From assembly GCA_016840825.1 (NCBI GenBank), contig JAEORN010000326.1:1-25708 (forward strand): a DNA stretch of 25,708 nucleotides. The letters are read 5' to 3'. Positions 15,544 through 22,941 of this stretch are shown here, in pieces (position 1 is the first letter of the stretch; every line of letters starts with the position of its first letter). The position numbers and the translations under genes are program-made. The notes under the pieces are model-generated. The model was not told where the DNA came from, ran no database searches, and saw only the letters and a program-made list of their open reading frames with translations. The DNA is from Candidatus Thorarchaeota archaeon (lineage in GTDB: Archaea; Asgardarchaeota; Thorarchaeia; Thorarchaeales; Thorarchaeaceae).

Positions 15544-16413
15544 ATGTCAGATAGCTTCGAATCCATAAGAATCCTTGACAACTTTTACCAAACAAGCTCA
15601 TTCTTTCCAATGCCTGTTGTTCTAGTTAGTACCATATCTGAATCCGGAATAACGAATTTGGGACCCTATTCACTTGTATTCCCGTACATTATTGCGGATG
15701 ACTGTAAACATGCCATGATGCTAATCGCACGTTCAGATAGCAACACAGCGGCTAACATTAGAAGAACTGGTGTATGTGCGTTGAATTTTATCCCAGATGA
15801 AAAGAAGTACCTTGAGAATTGTGTTGAGCTTGGTTTCCCAGGTGAAACAACAGAAGAGAAGATGAAAAACAGTATTTTCACACTAATGCCATCAGCTAGA
15901 TCCAACGGAGAGGAGAATGGAGTCTTTCCAGATATCGTAGAGGAAGCTATCCAAATTATGGAATGCACTTGGGAAGATAGATTCCCACTCAATCTCTGCA
16001 ATGGTGGAGATAATTTCGTCCTAAGAGTAGACAAGATTCTCTTGAAGAGTAAGTACAAGGATGCTATTGTTAGAGGAATGGATGCAAAGGATTTCCCTCA
16101 CCTCCCCATAGACTATGGGTTCAGAGATAATCTGAATTTCTGGTTTACCAAGGGAGATAAACCATTCTCAGTACCAATACCCAAATCGAAAGGTCAAAAC
16201 TTGAACACCATAACTTTTGCTGCAAAACGCTTTGATCCAAGCGTAGAATGGACCGATGAGGCATGCGCCAAACTTGTCAATGTGCCCAGGATATTCCTCA
16301 AGAAGGTGTTTGCAGGCGTGGTTGAATCTGCAAAAGAAGAAGGTATTACGGTGATTACTCCAGAGTTCTTAGACAAAGTCCGTGATAAAAGAAGTGAGGA
16401 GAAGAATAGCTGA
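15544..16413 (+). CDS. Flavin reductase-like protein with C-terminal PCP_red domain
   Basis: A 289-residue two-domain protein. Residues about 15-190 form the FMN-binding split barrel of the flavin reductase-like family (FPMPVVLVSTISESGITNLG, then SDSNTAANIRRTGVCALNF). Members bind FMN and reduce it or use it for redox reactions. Residues about 235-285 match the small PCP_red domain first described at the C-terminus of light-independent protochlorophyllide reductase subunit B. The visible pattern is WTDEACAKLVNVPRIFLKKV, then VVESAKEEGITVITPEFLDKV. This domain occurs in other redox proteins of non-photosynthetic organisms, so there is no sign of chlorophyll synthesis. The fusion suggests the tail brings a partner or cofactor. 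Convergent with the HTH_10 gene; only 14 bases separate the stops. Confidence 0.85.
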   Translation: MSDSFESIRILDNFYQTSSFFPMPVVLVSTISESGITNLGPYSLVFPYIIADDCKHAMMLIARSDSNTAANIRRTGVCALNFIPDEKKYLENCVELGFPGETTEEKMKNSIFTLMPSARSNGEENGVFPDIVEEAIQIMECTWEDRFPLNLCNGGDNFVLRVDKILLKSKYKDAIVRGMDAKDFPHLPIDYGFRDNLNFWFTKGDKPFSVPIPKSKGQNLNTITFAAKRFDPSVEWTDEACAKLVNVPRIFLKKVFAGVVESAKEEGITVITPEFLDKVRDKRSEEKNS

Positions 16414-16427
16414 CTATAATTCAAAGG

Positions 16428-17066
16428 TTATTTTTGAGTGTAAGAGGCTATGATGCGTTGTTCAGCTCTTCGTAGTCTCTCTTGCATTGCCACTCTTTTA
16501 ATACGTAGTTTCATACTCAACTCTTCTATCGTACAAGATCTAGGAATTTTATAGTAGCCAGATTCGAATGCTAGATAAACAGCTTCTCTCTGTTTTGAAG
16601 TGAGAACGATGTCAGTAAGGCCAGAGGGAGTGGGACGTATTCGTCTGATTCTTACAAATGAGAATCGTTCTCTAAGCATTTGAAGCATCTCGCTAAGAAC
16701 TTCTCTTGACGGTGCGAGTACAGTATGTGTTTGTATTCCATTCTGCACTACGATGGGAAGATATGTCATACAGCCACTTTGAAGGATTGTGTCGTATATC
16801 GATGGCCCATCAACTCTGTGAACGACGCGGGTCCAATATGCTTGGGGTGCCTTGTGGGTCACAATCACACTCTTAGTACTCTCGGACTTGTCAAGTTCCT
16901 CTATATACTTCCGAATGGATCCTTCATCTTCTTCTAGGGATTCAACAATACCAAAGCCAGTATCACCGTTTATTGTGACTATGCTGACCTTAACGGGTAT
17001 CATCCGTGTCAGCTTACATGAATAGTAATGCTCAGAGCTGATTTCGATAGTGCAATTTATTGCCAT
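16428..17066 (-). CDS. Bacterio-opsin activator-type (HTH_10) transcription regulator
   Basis: A 212-residue regulator from ATG 17066. The last 55 residues hold the HTH_10 domain (LTSKQREAVYLAFESGYYKI, then SCTIEELSMKLRIKRVAMQERLRRAEQRI), typical of archaeal Bat-like regulators. The N-terminal 150 residues form a beta-rich sensing part without a PAS or GAF signature that I can name. ATG 17066 has GGGTG six bases upstream; GTG 17075 is an alternative. A CCGTC/GACGG inverted repeat overlaps the region just before the ribosome binding site. It is divergent from an EamA transporter gene with a 73-base gap, so it probably controls itself and that exporter. Confidence 0.88.
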   Translation of the reverse strand: MAINCTIEISSEHYYSCKLTRMIPVKVSIVTINGDTGFGIVESLEEDEGSIRKYIEELDKSESTKSVIVTHKAPQAYWTRVVHRVDGPSIYDTILQSGCMTYLPIVVQNGIQTHTVLAPSREVLSEMLQMLRERFSFVRIRRIRPTPSGLTDIVLTSKQREAVYLAFESGYYKIPRSCTIEELSMKLRIKRVAMQERLRRAEQRIIASYTQK

Positions 17067-17075
17067 TATATACAC

Positions 17076-17089
17076 CCGTCTTATGACGG
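17076..17089. promoter_or_regulatory. Inverted repeat CCGTC-TTAT-GACGG between divergent genes
   Basis: A 14-base inverted repeat with a four-base centre, ten bases before ATG 17066 of the HTH_10 regulator and about 50 bases before the EamA gene. It overlaps the edge of the regulator's ribosome binding site. Possible operator for autoregulation, or an mRNA hairpin. Confidence 0.4.
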
Positions 17090-17139
17090 CAATAAGTCTA
17101 ATTCCTCTTTAATGCTTCGAAATCATCAGGTGTTGATAA

Positions 17140-18099
17140 TTGACTAAAGAACCTCTCAAAGCAGTTGAAGTCCCAGTAGATGATACAGATAGTGTAGCAA
17201 GAGAGCACATCAGATCTGTTATGATGGCACTTTTTGTAACAGTACTCTGGGCATCATCATGGGTCATAATCAAATTTGGACTGGAAGAGATACCCCCCCT
17301 TACGTTTGCTGGTCTAAGATACACAATTGCCGCAGCAATTCTGATGGTGATTCTCTTGAGAGGAAAAGAGTCAAGGTCTGTCGTACAGAAAATGGCAAAG
17401 AGAGATGTGGGGCTATTGGCAGGATATGGAGTTGTTTTTGTCACCATTACACAAGGAGCACAGTTTGTGGGTCTCAACTTGTTAGACGCGATTGCTGTTT
17501 CGCTCCTACTAAATATGACTCCTCTACTGGTTTTGGTAATTGGCATTGTAATTCTAAAAGAGATTCCAACAGGTAGACAAGTAGGGTTGATTCTTCTAGG
17601 AATTGGAGGCGTGTTAATCTATTTCTATCCACTGGAATTCGAGTCGATTCAATTAGTTGGAATCCTAGTGGTTTTGGGAGGTGTTATTGCTAATGCATTT
17701 TCATCCATCATTGGTAGGAGTATCAATAGAGAACGTACCTATACACCGCTTGTGGTGACCGGAATTAGTATGACAGTAGGTTCTATCATACTATTAGCCG
17801 CAGGGATATTATTAGAACCGATCCAGACCATTAGTCCCTTATCGATTTTCTATATCCTCTGGTTAAGTGTGGTCAATACTGCTTTTGCATTCACATTGTG
17901 GAACAGAGCTATGCAAACTCTCAGAGCGATTGACATCTCGATAATCAATGGGACCATGTTTCCACAGATTGTGCTCTTATCAGTGGTTTTCCTTGGTGAG
18001 ATGCCCGAGCTCTTTGATTGGGCGGGACTATTTCTCATCGGATTTAGTGTCTTCGCAGTACAGATAATTGAAGCGAGAAGAAAAGCCAAGAAGGAATGA
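17140..18099 (+). CDS. EamA/DMT-superfamily transporter
   Basis: Inner membrane carrier of 319 residues with ten predicted helices in two EamA repeats (about 30-155 and 170-312), the plan of metabolite exporters of the drug/metabolite transporter superfamily. Seen: VLWASSWVIIKFG at the first helix, LGEMPELFDWAGLFLIGFSV at the end of the second repeat, and a basic cytoplasmic tail (EARRKAKKE). The start is TTG 17140 with AGGTG seven bases upstream, and a CTTTAATG TATA-like site lies at 17107-17114. A polar N-terminus of about 25 residues precedes the first helix. Substrate unknown. Probably regulated by the divergent HTH_10 protein. Confidence 0.92.
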   Translation: MTKEPLKAVEVPVDDTDSVAREHIRSVMMALFVTVLWASSWVIIKFGLEEIPPLTFAGLRYTIAAAILMVILLRGKESRSVVQKMAKRDVGLLAGYGVVFVTITQGAQFVGLNLLDAIAVSLLLNMTPLLVLVIGIVILKEIPTGRQVGLILLGIGGVLIYFYPLEFESIQLVGILVVLGGVIANAFSSIIGRSINRERTYTPLVVTGISMTVGSIILLAAGILLEPIQTISPLSIFYILWLSVVNTAFAFTLWNRAMQTLRAIDISIINGTMFPQIVLLSVVFLGEMPELFDWAGLFLIGFSVFAVQIIEARRKAKKE

Positions 18100-18163
18100 A
18101 TCTTTGGCCAAATAGGAATGATTTATGGGGAATTGATGTTTTAGGATTCAATGCGGGTTAGAG

Positions 18164-19378
18164 ATGGTAGAATACGATGTCATCGTAGTTGGCGGAGGTC
18201 CTGCAGGATCGACTGCTGCACGCCGAGCTGCATTATCAGGACTGTCTGTGCTACTACTAGATAAGAGCGAATTTCCTAGAATCAAGCCTTGTGCAGGAGG
18301 TGCTCGTTTCTTGGTTTCAGAGCTCTTGGATTTCAGCGTAAGTGAGGTAGCACATCGGAGAATAAGTGGACTTTCTCTTTTTGCGCCTTCTGGATTGCGA
18401 GTCGATTGCATTCCTGAGGATAGGTCCAAACCAGGTATTACAGTTATGCGAGAGGATTTCGATCATTTGCTATTGAGGAAGGCAATAGAGGCTGGAGCGA
18501 CTGTGCTTGATGGAAATGAAGCCATTGATATTCAAGAGAACTCATCAAGTGTTTCAGTCACAACAATTGATGGTCATATCCACAAAGGTAGATATGTCAT
18601 AGGTGCTGATGGAGTAAATAGTAGAGTAGCGAAGCAGCTCGGGTTCTATTCTGGCTGGAGGGCAGATTCTGCAAGCGTGGCTATTGAAGTTGAGGCAGAA
18701 ATAGGAGAGAAAAAAGTTCGCGAGATATGTGGAGAACCAGGGGAACATGATGCGGACCTGCTGTTACTTTACTTTGGTGAGTTCAAACATGGCTATACTT
18801 GGTGTTTCCCGAAGAAATCAGTGCTTAGTCTAGGGGCCTGTTGCAGACAAGATAAAATTCAGAATATTCGAGCAGGATATGAAAAATGGTTTACACGATT
18901 CAAGACTGAATATGATATTGATCCTGTGATACTCTCAGATTCAGCATCTCGATTTCCAGTAAAACCTGCAAGCCGTTTCGTTAGGGGTAGAGCTTTATTG
19001 GTTGGAGATGCTGCAGGTTTTGTAGATGCATTTACTGGGGAGGGTATACCAGAAGCGATACAATCTGGGATAATAGCTGCGTCTGCGATTAAGAATGCTG
19101 TTGAAGGCCAAAATCCAATGGCATTAGGTGAGTATGAGCAGGAATGCAAGAAGAAGATTCTAAGTGAGCTCAAAGTTTCACAATCGCTTGCCAAGCTCTT
19201 TTACAAGAGCATGAAGAATATGGAAACGCTGTGTGGATTCTTCAAAGATGACTACTATTCAAGCCAACTTATAGGAAGCGCAATTGGAGGCCTGCTCTCT
19301 CAAAAGGAAGTCAAGAGAAAATTGACACTTAGAATGATGCGCAAGAATCCAAAAGCAGCACTATCATTGTATCTCTAG
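18164..19378 (+). CDS. Geranylgeranyl reductase family flavoprotein
   Basis: FAD-dependent reductase of 404 residues. In archaea, members saturate the geranylgeranyl chains of membrane ether lipids. Seen: the dinucleotide loop VVGGGPAGSTAAR at the N-terminus, PCAGG with the conserved Cys near residue 42, GADGVNSRVAKQLG near 150, the family motif YTWCFPK near 211, and the second FAD segment ALLVGDAAGFVDAFTGEGI near 285. The C-terminal 60 residues are helical and basic, as in membrane-associated members. Archaea often carry several paralogues, so the substrate (phospholipid or quinone chain) is not certain. Single gene; no lipid-synthesis neighbours. Confidence 0.93.
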   Translation: MVEYDVIVVGGGPAGSTAARRAALSGLSVLLLDKSEFPRIKPCAGGARFLVSELLDFSVSEVAHRRISGLSLFAPSGLRVDCIPEDRSKPGITVMREDFDHLLLRKAIEAGATVLDGNEAIDIQENSSSVSVTTIDGHIHKGRYVIGADGVNSRVAKQLGFYSGWRADSASVAIEVEAEIGEKKVREICGEPGEHDADLLLLYFGEFKHGYTWCFPKKSVLSLGACCRQDKIQNIRAGYEKWFTRFKTEYDIDPVILSDSASRFPVKPASRFVRGRALLVGDAAGFVDAFTGEGIPEAIQSGIIAASAIKNAVEGQNPMALGEYEQECKKKILSELKVSQSLAKLFYKSMKNMETLCGFFKDDYYSSQLIGSAIGGLLSQKEVKRKLTLRMMRKNPKAALSLYL

Positions 19379-19418
19379 GAGATAGCCAAATTCCAGCGAT
19401 ATTGCTCCAGTACATAAC

Positions 19419-19427
19419 ATTATATAG
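19419..19427 (+). promoter_or_regulatory. TATA box ATTATATAG of the PNPOx-MarR operon
   Basis: ATTATATAG lies about 47 bases before ATG 19470, giving a predicted start of transcription near 19450 and a leader carrying GGTGAT three bases before the start codon. Confidence 0.6.
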
Positions 19428-19456
19428 TTCGAGCTCGAATATTTCGATTACGAACT
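19428..19456. promoter_or_regulatory. Operator-like palindrome downstream of TATA box
   Basis: TTCGAGCTCGAA (19428-19439) is a perfect 12-base palindrome starting one base after the TATA box. A wider pair AGTTCG (19426-19431) / CGAACT (19451-19456) brackets it. Any bound protein would block the preinitiation complex. The MarR protein encoded by the second gene of the operon is the natural candidate. Confidence 0.65.
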
Positions 19457-19469
19457 ATTTGGTGATTTT

Positions 19470-19946
19470 ATGAGTGACATAGAAAATGACAGGATGATGG
19501 CGAAGGATCTTGTTCATTCTGCACCAGCAGCAATAGTCACGTCAATCGACTCAAAGGGATATCCGCAGACACGTGCGATGTTCAATCTGAGAAATAAAGA
19601 ACAGTGGCCAAAGTTAGTGCAAATTTTTCAGGGACATGATGATGATTTCATGTTACTATTCACGACCAATACATCTTCTATGAAAGTTAGGAATCTGAGG
19701 GAGAATACCAAGGTTTCAGTGTACTTTTGCGTCCCCTCCGAATCAAGGGGATTGATGCTAGGAGGCAATATGGAAATCGTACAGGATCCTGAAATGAAGA
19801 AAGCCATCTGGCATGATGGTTGGGAAAGGTATTATCCAATGGGTTTTGACGATCCAGATCATACTCTCCTTAGATTATTCCCAAAGGTAGGAAGAGGATG
19901 GAATCAAAGCCATACATATCACTTTGAGATTGGTGCAGATAAATGA
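19470..19946 (+). CDS. Pyridoxamine 5'-phosphate oxidase-like (FMN split barrel) protein
   Basis: A 158-residue protein of the PNPOx-like split-barrel superfamily, closest in style to the general stress protein 26 group. Seen: AAIVTSIDSKGYPQTRAM (first strands), FMLLFTTNTSSMKVRNLREN (the flavin-facing segment), VSVYFCVPSESRGLMLGG and a C-terminal HTYHFEIG strand. Members bind FMN or F420. It is too divergent to be assumed to be a true PNP oxidase. The stop overlaps the start of the MarR gene by four bases (ATGA), so the two are translationally coupled; the MarR protein probably represses both. A stress or redox-active compound is the likely inducer, by inference. Confidence 0.88.
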   Translation: MSDIENDRMMAKDLVHSAPAAIVTSIDSKGYPQTRAMFNLRNKEQWPKLVQIFQGHDDDFMLLFTTNTSSMKVRNLRENTKVSVYFCVPSESRGLMLGGNMEIVQDPEMKKAIWHDGWERYYPMGFDDPDHTLLRLFPKVGRGWNQSHTYHFEIGADK

Positions 19947-20383
19947 AACTGACAAGTGAGGGTGGTTTTCTAATCACCAAGATACACCATCTAAGTAGCA
20001 AAATCTTCTCCAAGAAGCTTGAAGAACATGAGATAGAGATAGGACCGGGTCTAGGGAGAGTCATCTTTGCGCTATTACAAGAAGATGGGACTCCAATTTC
20101 AGATCTCGCAGATAGAACTGCTTTGGGCAAATCGACTCTTACGGACTCTTTGGACCGCTTAGCTGATGCAGGTCTAATAATTAGAGAGAGACATCCTACT
20201 GATCGGAGAAGCATTCTTGTTTATCTAACAGAGAAAGCAAGGAATCTGAATGAGGAATATATCAAGGTATCACAAGAAATGACGGATTTATTCTACGGGG
20301 GATTCAGCCAAGAAGAGATCAGGATATTTGAAAGATATCTGGCCCGTCTTCTCTCGAATTTGTCATATGCAATTGAAGGATAG
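19943..20383 (+). CDS. MarR-family transcription regulator
   Basis: A 146-residue winged-helix repressor. Residues 30-105 hold the MarR core: IGPGLGRVIFALLQEDGTPI, DLADRTALGKSTLTDSLDRL (recognition helix) and the wing RERHPTDRRSILVYLTEKA, whose Asp-Arg-Arg is conserved in the family. Flanking helices form the dimer. It shares four bases with the PNPOx-like gene and is expected to bind the palindrome at 19428-19439. No Cys is present near the core, so a direct thiol redox switch is unlikely; a small ligand is more likely. Thirteen bases separate its stop from the convergent E1-like gene. Confidence 0.93.
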   Translation: MKLTSEGGFLITKIHHLSSKIFSKKLEEHEIEIGPGLGRVIFALLQEDGTPISDLADRTALGKSTLTDSLDRLADAGLIIRERHPTDRRSILVYLTEKARNLNEEYIKVSQEMTDLFYGGFSQEEIRIFERYLARLLSNLSYAIEG

Positions 20384-20396
20384 TCTGGACCCTCTT

Positions 20397-21422
20397 CTAG
20401 TCATTCAAAATATCGTGATAAAGAGAGAGTGCTTCTTCTTTGTCTTTGACTCCTTTAATGACAGCAGACCCAGTGGACATTAGTGTAGCACTTGCTCCAG
20501 ACTCAAGTTTCAATACCAATGACGTTTTCCGTTTGGTAACTCTACCTTTTTCCTCAAGTCTAGAAGCTAAGGAATCAATATCCAAGTTTCTTCTTTCTGA
20601 AGGTGAAATGCCAAAGCTGTTGGTACATAGCATGGCAATATTGAGACCATCAGACCCCGAAGATTCTAGGGGTGTTGACTCTGAACAAATAGGACAATTC
20701 ACAGATTTTGCAATGTCAAATTTATCAATATCAAGGGAAAGGATATCCACATGCATAAGCTTTCCAGCTAATTTTGGATTCTTCCTAGTAGCTAGAAGGA
20801 CAGCTTCTTGAACTTCGATGGATGCAACAAGAGAGAGGAGAGTAGGCGATACTCCAACGTTTGCGCATGTGTTCGCAGGATTATCTTGCATATCCCCAAC
20901 TAGACAGTACAAGCAACCTGTTTCGCCAGGTATGAATGTTGAGATATTCGCATAGTACTCAATGGCTCCAGCATAAATATAGGGTATTTTCAGTGAATGG
21001 CTCGCTTGATTTACAGCACGTCGAGCAGACATAGAATCGAGTCCATCAACAATGATGTCAGTCCCCTGCAAAAGTTCTAGGGCGTTCTCGCTATTGATAT
21101 TCATCCCCAAAGGCTCAAACACAACCCATGGATTCTGTTTACGTAGATTTGCCACAGCCGCATCAACTTTTGGAACTCCAATATCATCATAGTTGTAAAC
21201 AGTTTGTCTTTGAAGATTGGACAGTTCCACTATATCATGGTCGATTATTCTAATCTTACCAAATCCTATTGCTGTAAGTAGTCGAAGAATAGGACTACCA
21301 AGTCCACCAGCTCCGGCGACCGTGATTGTGGTTTGCTCTATTGCTTCTAGATCATCCTCCGTGAAATCGCGAAGCGCTAGCATTCGAGAATACATCTCAA
21401 GTTTGATAGCATCACGGTCCAT
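20397..21422 (-). CDS. ThiF/MoeB/HesA-family adenylyltransferase (E1-like)
   Basis: Activates the C-terminus of a ubiquitin-like sulfur carrier (ThiS, MoaD or SAMP type) with ATP. About 341 residues from ATG 21422. Seen: AGAGGLGSPILRLL nucleotide loop, the IDHDIVELSNLQRQ segment with the Arg finger, VDGLDSMSARR, the zinc pairs CLYC and CPIC, and the Cys in NTCANVGVSPT corresponding to the active-site loop. A C-terminal domain of about 70 residues (SLVLKLESGASATLMSTG, then IKGVKDKEEALSLYHDIL) resembles the tail of some bacterial MoeB/ThiF proteins. TTG 21437 and ATG 21431 are alternative starts; GGAG lies nine bases before ATG 21422. No partner carrier gene is in the window. Confidence 0.9.
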   Translation of the reverse strand: MDRDAIKLEMYSRMLALRDFTEDDLEAIEQTTITVAGAGGLGSPILRLLTAIGFGKIRIIDHDIVELSNLQRQTVYNYDDIGVPKVDAAVANLRKQNPWVVFEPLGMNINSENALELLQGTDIIVDGLDSMSARRAVNQASHSLKIPYIYAGAIEYYANISTFIPGETGCLYCLVGDMQDNPANTCANVGVSPTLLSLVASIEVQEAVLLATRKNPKLAGKLMHVDILSLDIDKFDIAKSVNCPICSESTPLESSGSDGLNIAMLCTNSFGISPSERRNLDIDSLASRLEEKGRVTKRKTSLVLKLESGASATLMSTGSAVIKGVKDKEEALSLYHDILND

Positions 21423-21502
21423 ATCATACATCTCCAAGAATTCTCTTTATTTCAAGGGGTGTTATTTGTGATTAAGATATCCTTGTAGGATTATCGCTTT
21501 GT

Positions 21503-21511
21503 TTTTTAAAT
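21503..21511 (+). promoter_or_regulatory. TATA-like TTTTTAAAT overlapping the first ATG of the EamA gene
   Basis: A good TATA-like run that overlaps ATG 21510. If it is the promoter, transcription would begin near 21535 and the in-frame TTG 21555 would be the real start of the EamA gene. Confidence 0.35.
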
Positions 21512-22469
21512 GAATTATAGCTTTGAGTGCATTCCTGTAGGAAGTCTGAACACATTGCAAGTCGGAACTGCGAATTACACAATTGGAGTCGTCACAGCTC
21601 TACTTGCAGCTCTACTTTTCGCTATCACGAACGTCATTTACAAGAAATTCGACCGCGAAATCTCTGTGATAGAGATTGTAGCTACCCGGATGTGGATTGG
21701 ATTTCCCCTCGCTTTCCTTCTCATTCTGCCACCTTTCAATACAGATGGAGTAAATGTCACACTCGAAGGTTTCCTAGTCTTGACCTTTTCAATGGCTATT
21801 GGGGCACTTCTTGGAGATGGTTGCTACTTTGCGAGTCAATCCAAGATAGGTGTTTCAAAGGCATATCCCATAGTAATGAGCTACCCACTTGGTGTATACG
21901 CACTAGCAGCCATCTACCTCTCTGAGCCAGTGATAATATCTCGACTTTTTGGTGCGATTCTCATAATTGTTGGAATTGCATTCATCACCCAGGACCCTCA
22001 AGAGCAAGGCAATAAAGAGGGAGAGAGTTCCAATCCTCGCGTTTTATTAATCGGATTATGCTTTGCAACACTGACAATTCTCTTTTGGGCACTAAGTGAT
22101 TTTACGCTTCAAGTAGGTCTTATCGACGTGGACCCACTTGATGCGAATTTCATACGATTCGCCATGGGATCGCTACTCCTCCTTCCAGTAGTTCCATTTT
22201 CAAGAACCAGAAAAGGAGGTTTAGCGAATCGGAGATTACTATCTCTTATTTTACTGACCGGGATCATAGGCTTTGGAATACCTATATTGCTCATGACATA
22301 TTCAGTCAGCTACATTGGTGCGACAGTTATGTCAATCATTATGGCTGCTTCGCCCTTATTCGGTACTCCGTTATCTATCATCTATCTTGAGGAAAAAGTG
22401 ACAAGGCTTATTGGACTTGGCACGTTTTTCATTTTCATTGGCATCATTCTTGTGATAATTGCGATCTAG
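21510..22469 (+). CDS. EamA/DMT-superfamily transporter (second copy type)
   Basis: A 319-residue carrier with ten helices in two EamA repeats (about 25-158 and 178-318), ending directly in the last helix. Seen: ALLFAITNVIYKKFDREISV in helix 1, the conserved EPVIISRLFGAILIIVGI at the end of repeat one, ALSDFTLQVG at the start of repeat two, and SIIYLEEKVTRLIGLGTFFI near the end. It is not a close copy of the transporter at 17140. The start is uncertain: ATG 21510 overlaps a TATA-like run, while TTG 21555 has GGAAG upstream and leads into the first helix after about ten residues. Substrate unknown. Confidence 0.9.
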   Translation: MNYSFECIPVGSLNTLQVGTANYTIGVVTALLAALLFAITNVIYKKFDREISVIEIVATRMWIGFPLAFLLILPPFNTDGVNVTLEGFLVLTFSMAIGALLGDGCYFASQSKIGVSKAYPIVMSYPLGVYALAAIYLSEPVIISRLFGAILIIVGIAFITQDPQEQGNKEGESSNPRVLLIGLCFATLTILFWALSDFTLQVGLIDVDPLDANFIRFAMGSLLLLPVVPFSRTRKGGLANRRLLSLILLTGIIGFGIPILLMTYSVSYIGATVMSIIMAASPLFGTPLSIIYLEEKVTRLIGLGTFFIFIGIILVIIAI

Positions 22470-22514
22470 TTCATTCATCACATTTTTATGAGAAAGTAGC
22501 GTAATGTATAATGT

Positions 22515-22528
22515 TGTGCATATGCACA
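22515..22528. promoter_or_regulatory. 14-base perfect palindrome before the DUF5320-like gene
   Basis: TGTGCATATGCACA, perfectly symmetric, 18 bases before ATG 22547. TATA candidates are TTTTTATG (22483-22490) and TGTATAATG (22505-22513). With the first, the palindrome sits at the transcription start; with the second, just after the TATA box. Either position suits a repressor site. Confidence 0.55.
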
Positions 22529-22546
22529 TATTTAGGTGAGTGACCA

Positions 22547-22831
22547 ATGAGATATGGACGCAGAGGTGGCGGTCAGAGGCGTGGCTCAGGCGCGTGGCCT
22601 GGTAATGGCCCATTCAGAGATCTACCGCCTTGGGAAAGACCCGGATGGCTATATGGGCCAGGAAGCTGTTGGAGTATGGGATATTGGAGAGGTGCATCAT
22701 CAGCTGGGCCGGTTCATTCAAACGAACCACAGGCACTCGAGAAACAGAAAGAATTACTTGAGAGTCAACTGAAAGTACTTCAAGAAAGTATCAAACGAAT
22801 AGAAACGCGATTGGCAGAGCTTGAATCCTAG
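22547..22831 (+). CDS. Small Gly/Arg-rich protein with C-terminal coiled coil (DUF5320-like)
   Basis: A 94-residue protein. Residues 1-25 are rich in Gly and Arg (MRYGRRGGGQRRGSGAWPG). Residues 26-55 are rich in Gly, Pro and Trp with a single Cys. Residues 60-94 form a regular Leu heptad coiled coil (EKQKELLESQLKVLQESIKR). This plan matches the DUF5320-type small proteins, which in other genomes accompany metal-cluster cofactor proteins; no such partner is here. The basic head may bind nucleic acid. AGGTGA lies seven bases before the ATG. A perfect palindrome sits just upstream, so it is probably tightly regulated. Confidence 0.75.
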   Translation: MRYGRRGGGQRRGSGAWPGNGPFRDLPPWERPGWLYGPGSCWSMGYWRGASSAGPVHSNEPQALEKQKELLESQLKVLQESIKRIETRLAELES

Positions 22832-22941
22832 CAATAAGAAGATAGAGTATCAAAATCTAATCGCAGAAAAATCGAAAGGATCTATATCATAACAGAGAGG
22901 TTTTTCTAGAAAAGTAATGATAGCCAATAGAGGAAGGCTTC

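Noticed and set aside
17109..17546. 145-codon minus-strand ORF over the EamA gene start
   Set aside because: Antisense to a clear membrane transporter gene; composition is that of a shadow frame.
18103..18112. Palindrome TTTGGCCAAA after the first EamA gene
   Set aside because: Only ten bases, simple composition, not close to a promoter element; may be chance.
17140..22469. The two EamA transporters as a recent duplication
   Set aside because: They share only the family fold and short motifs, differ along their whole length and have different contexts.
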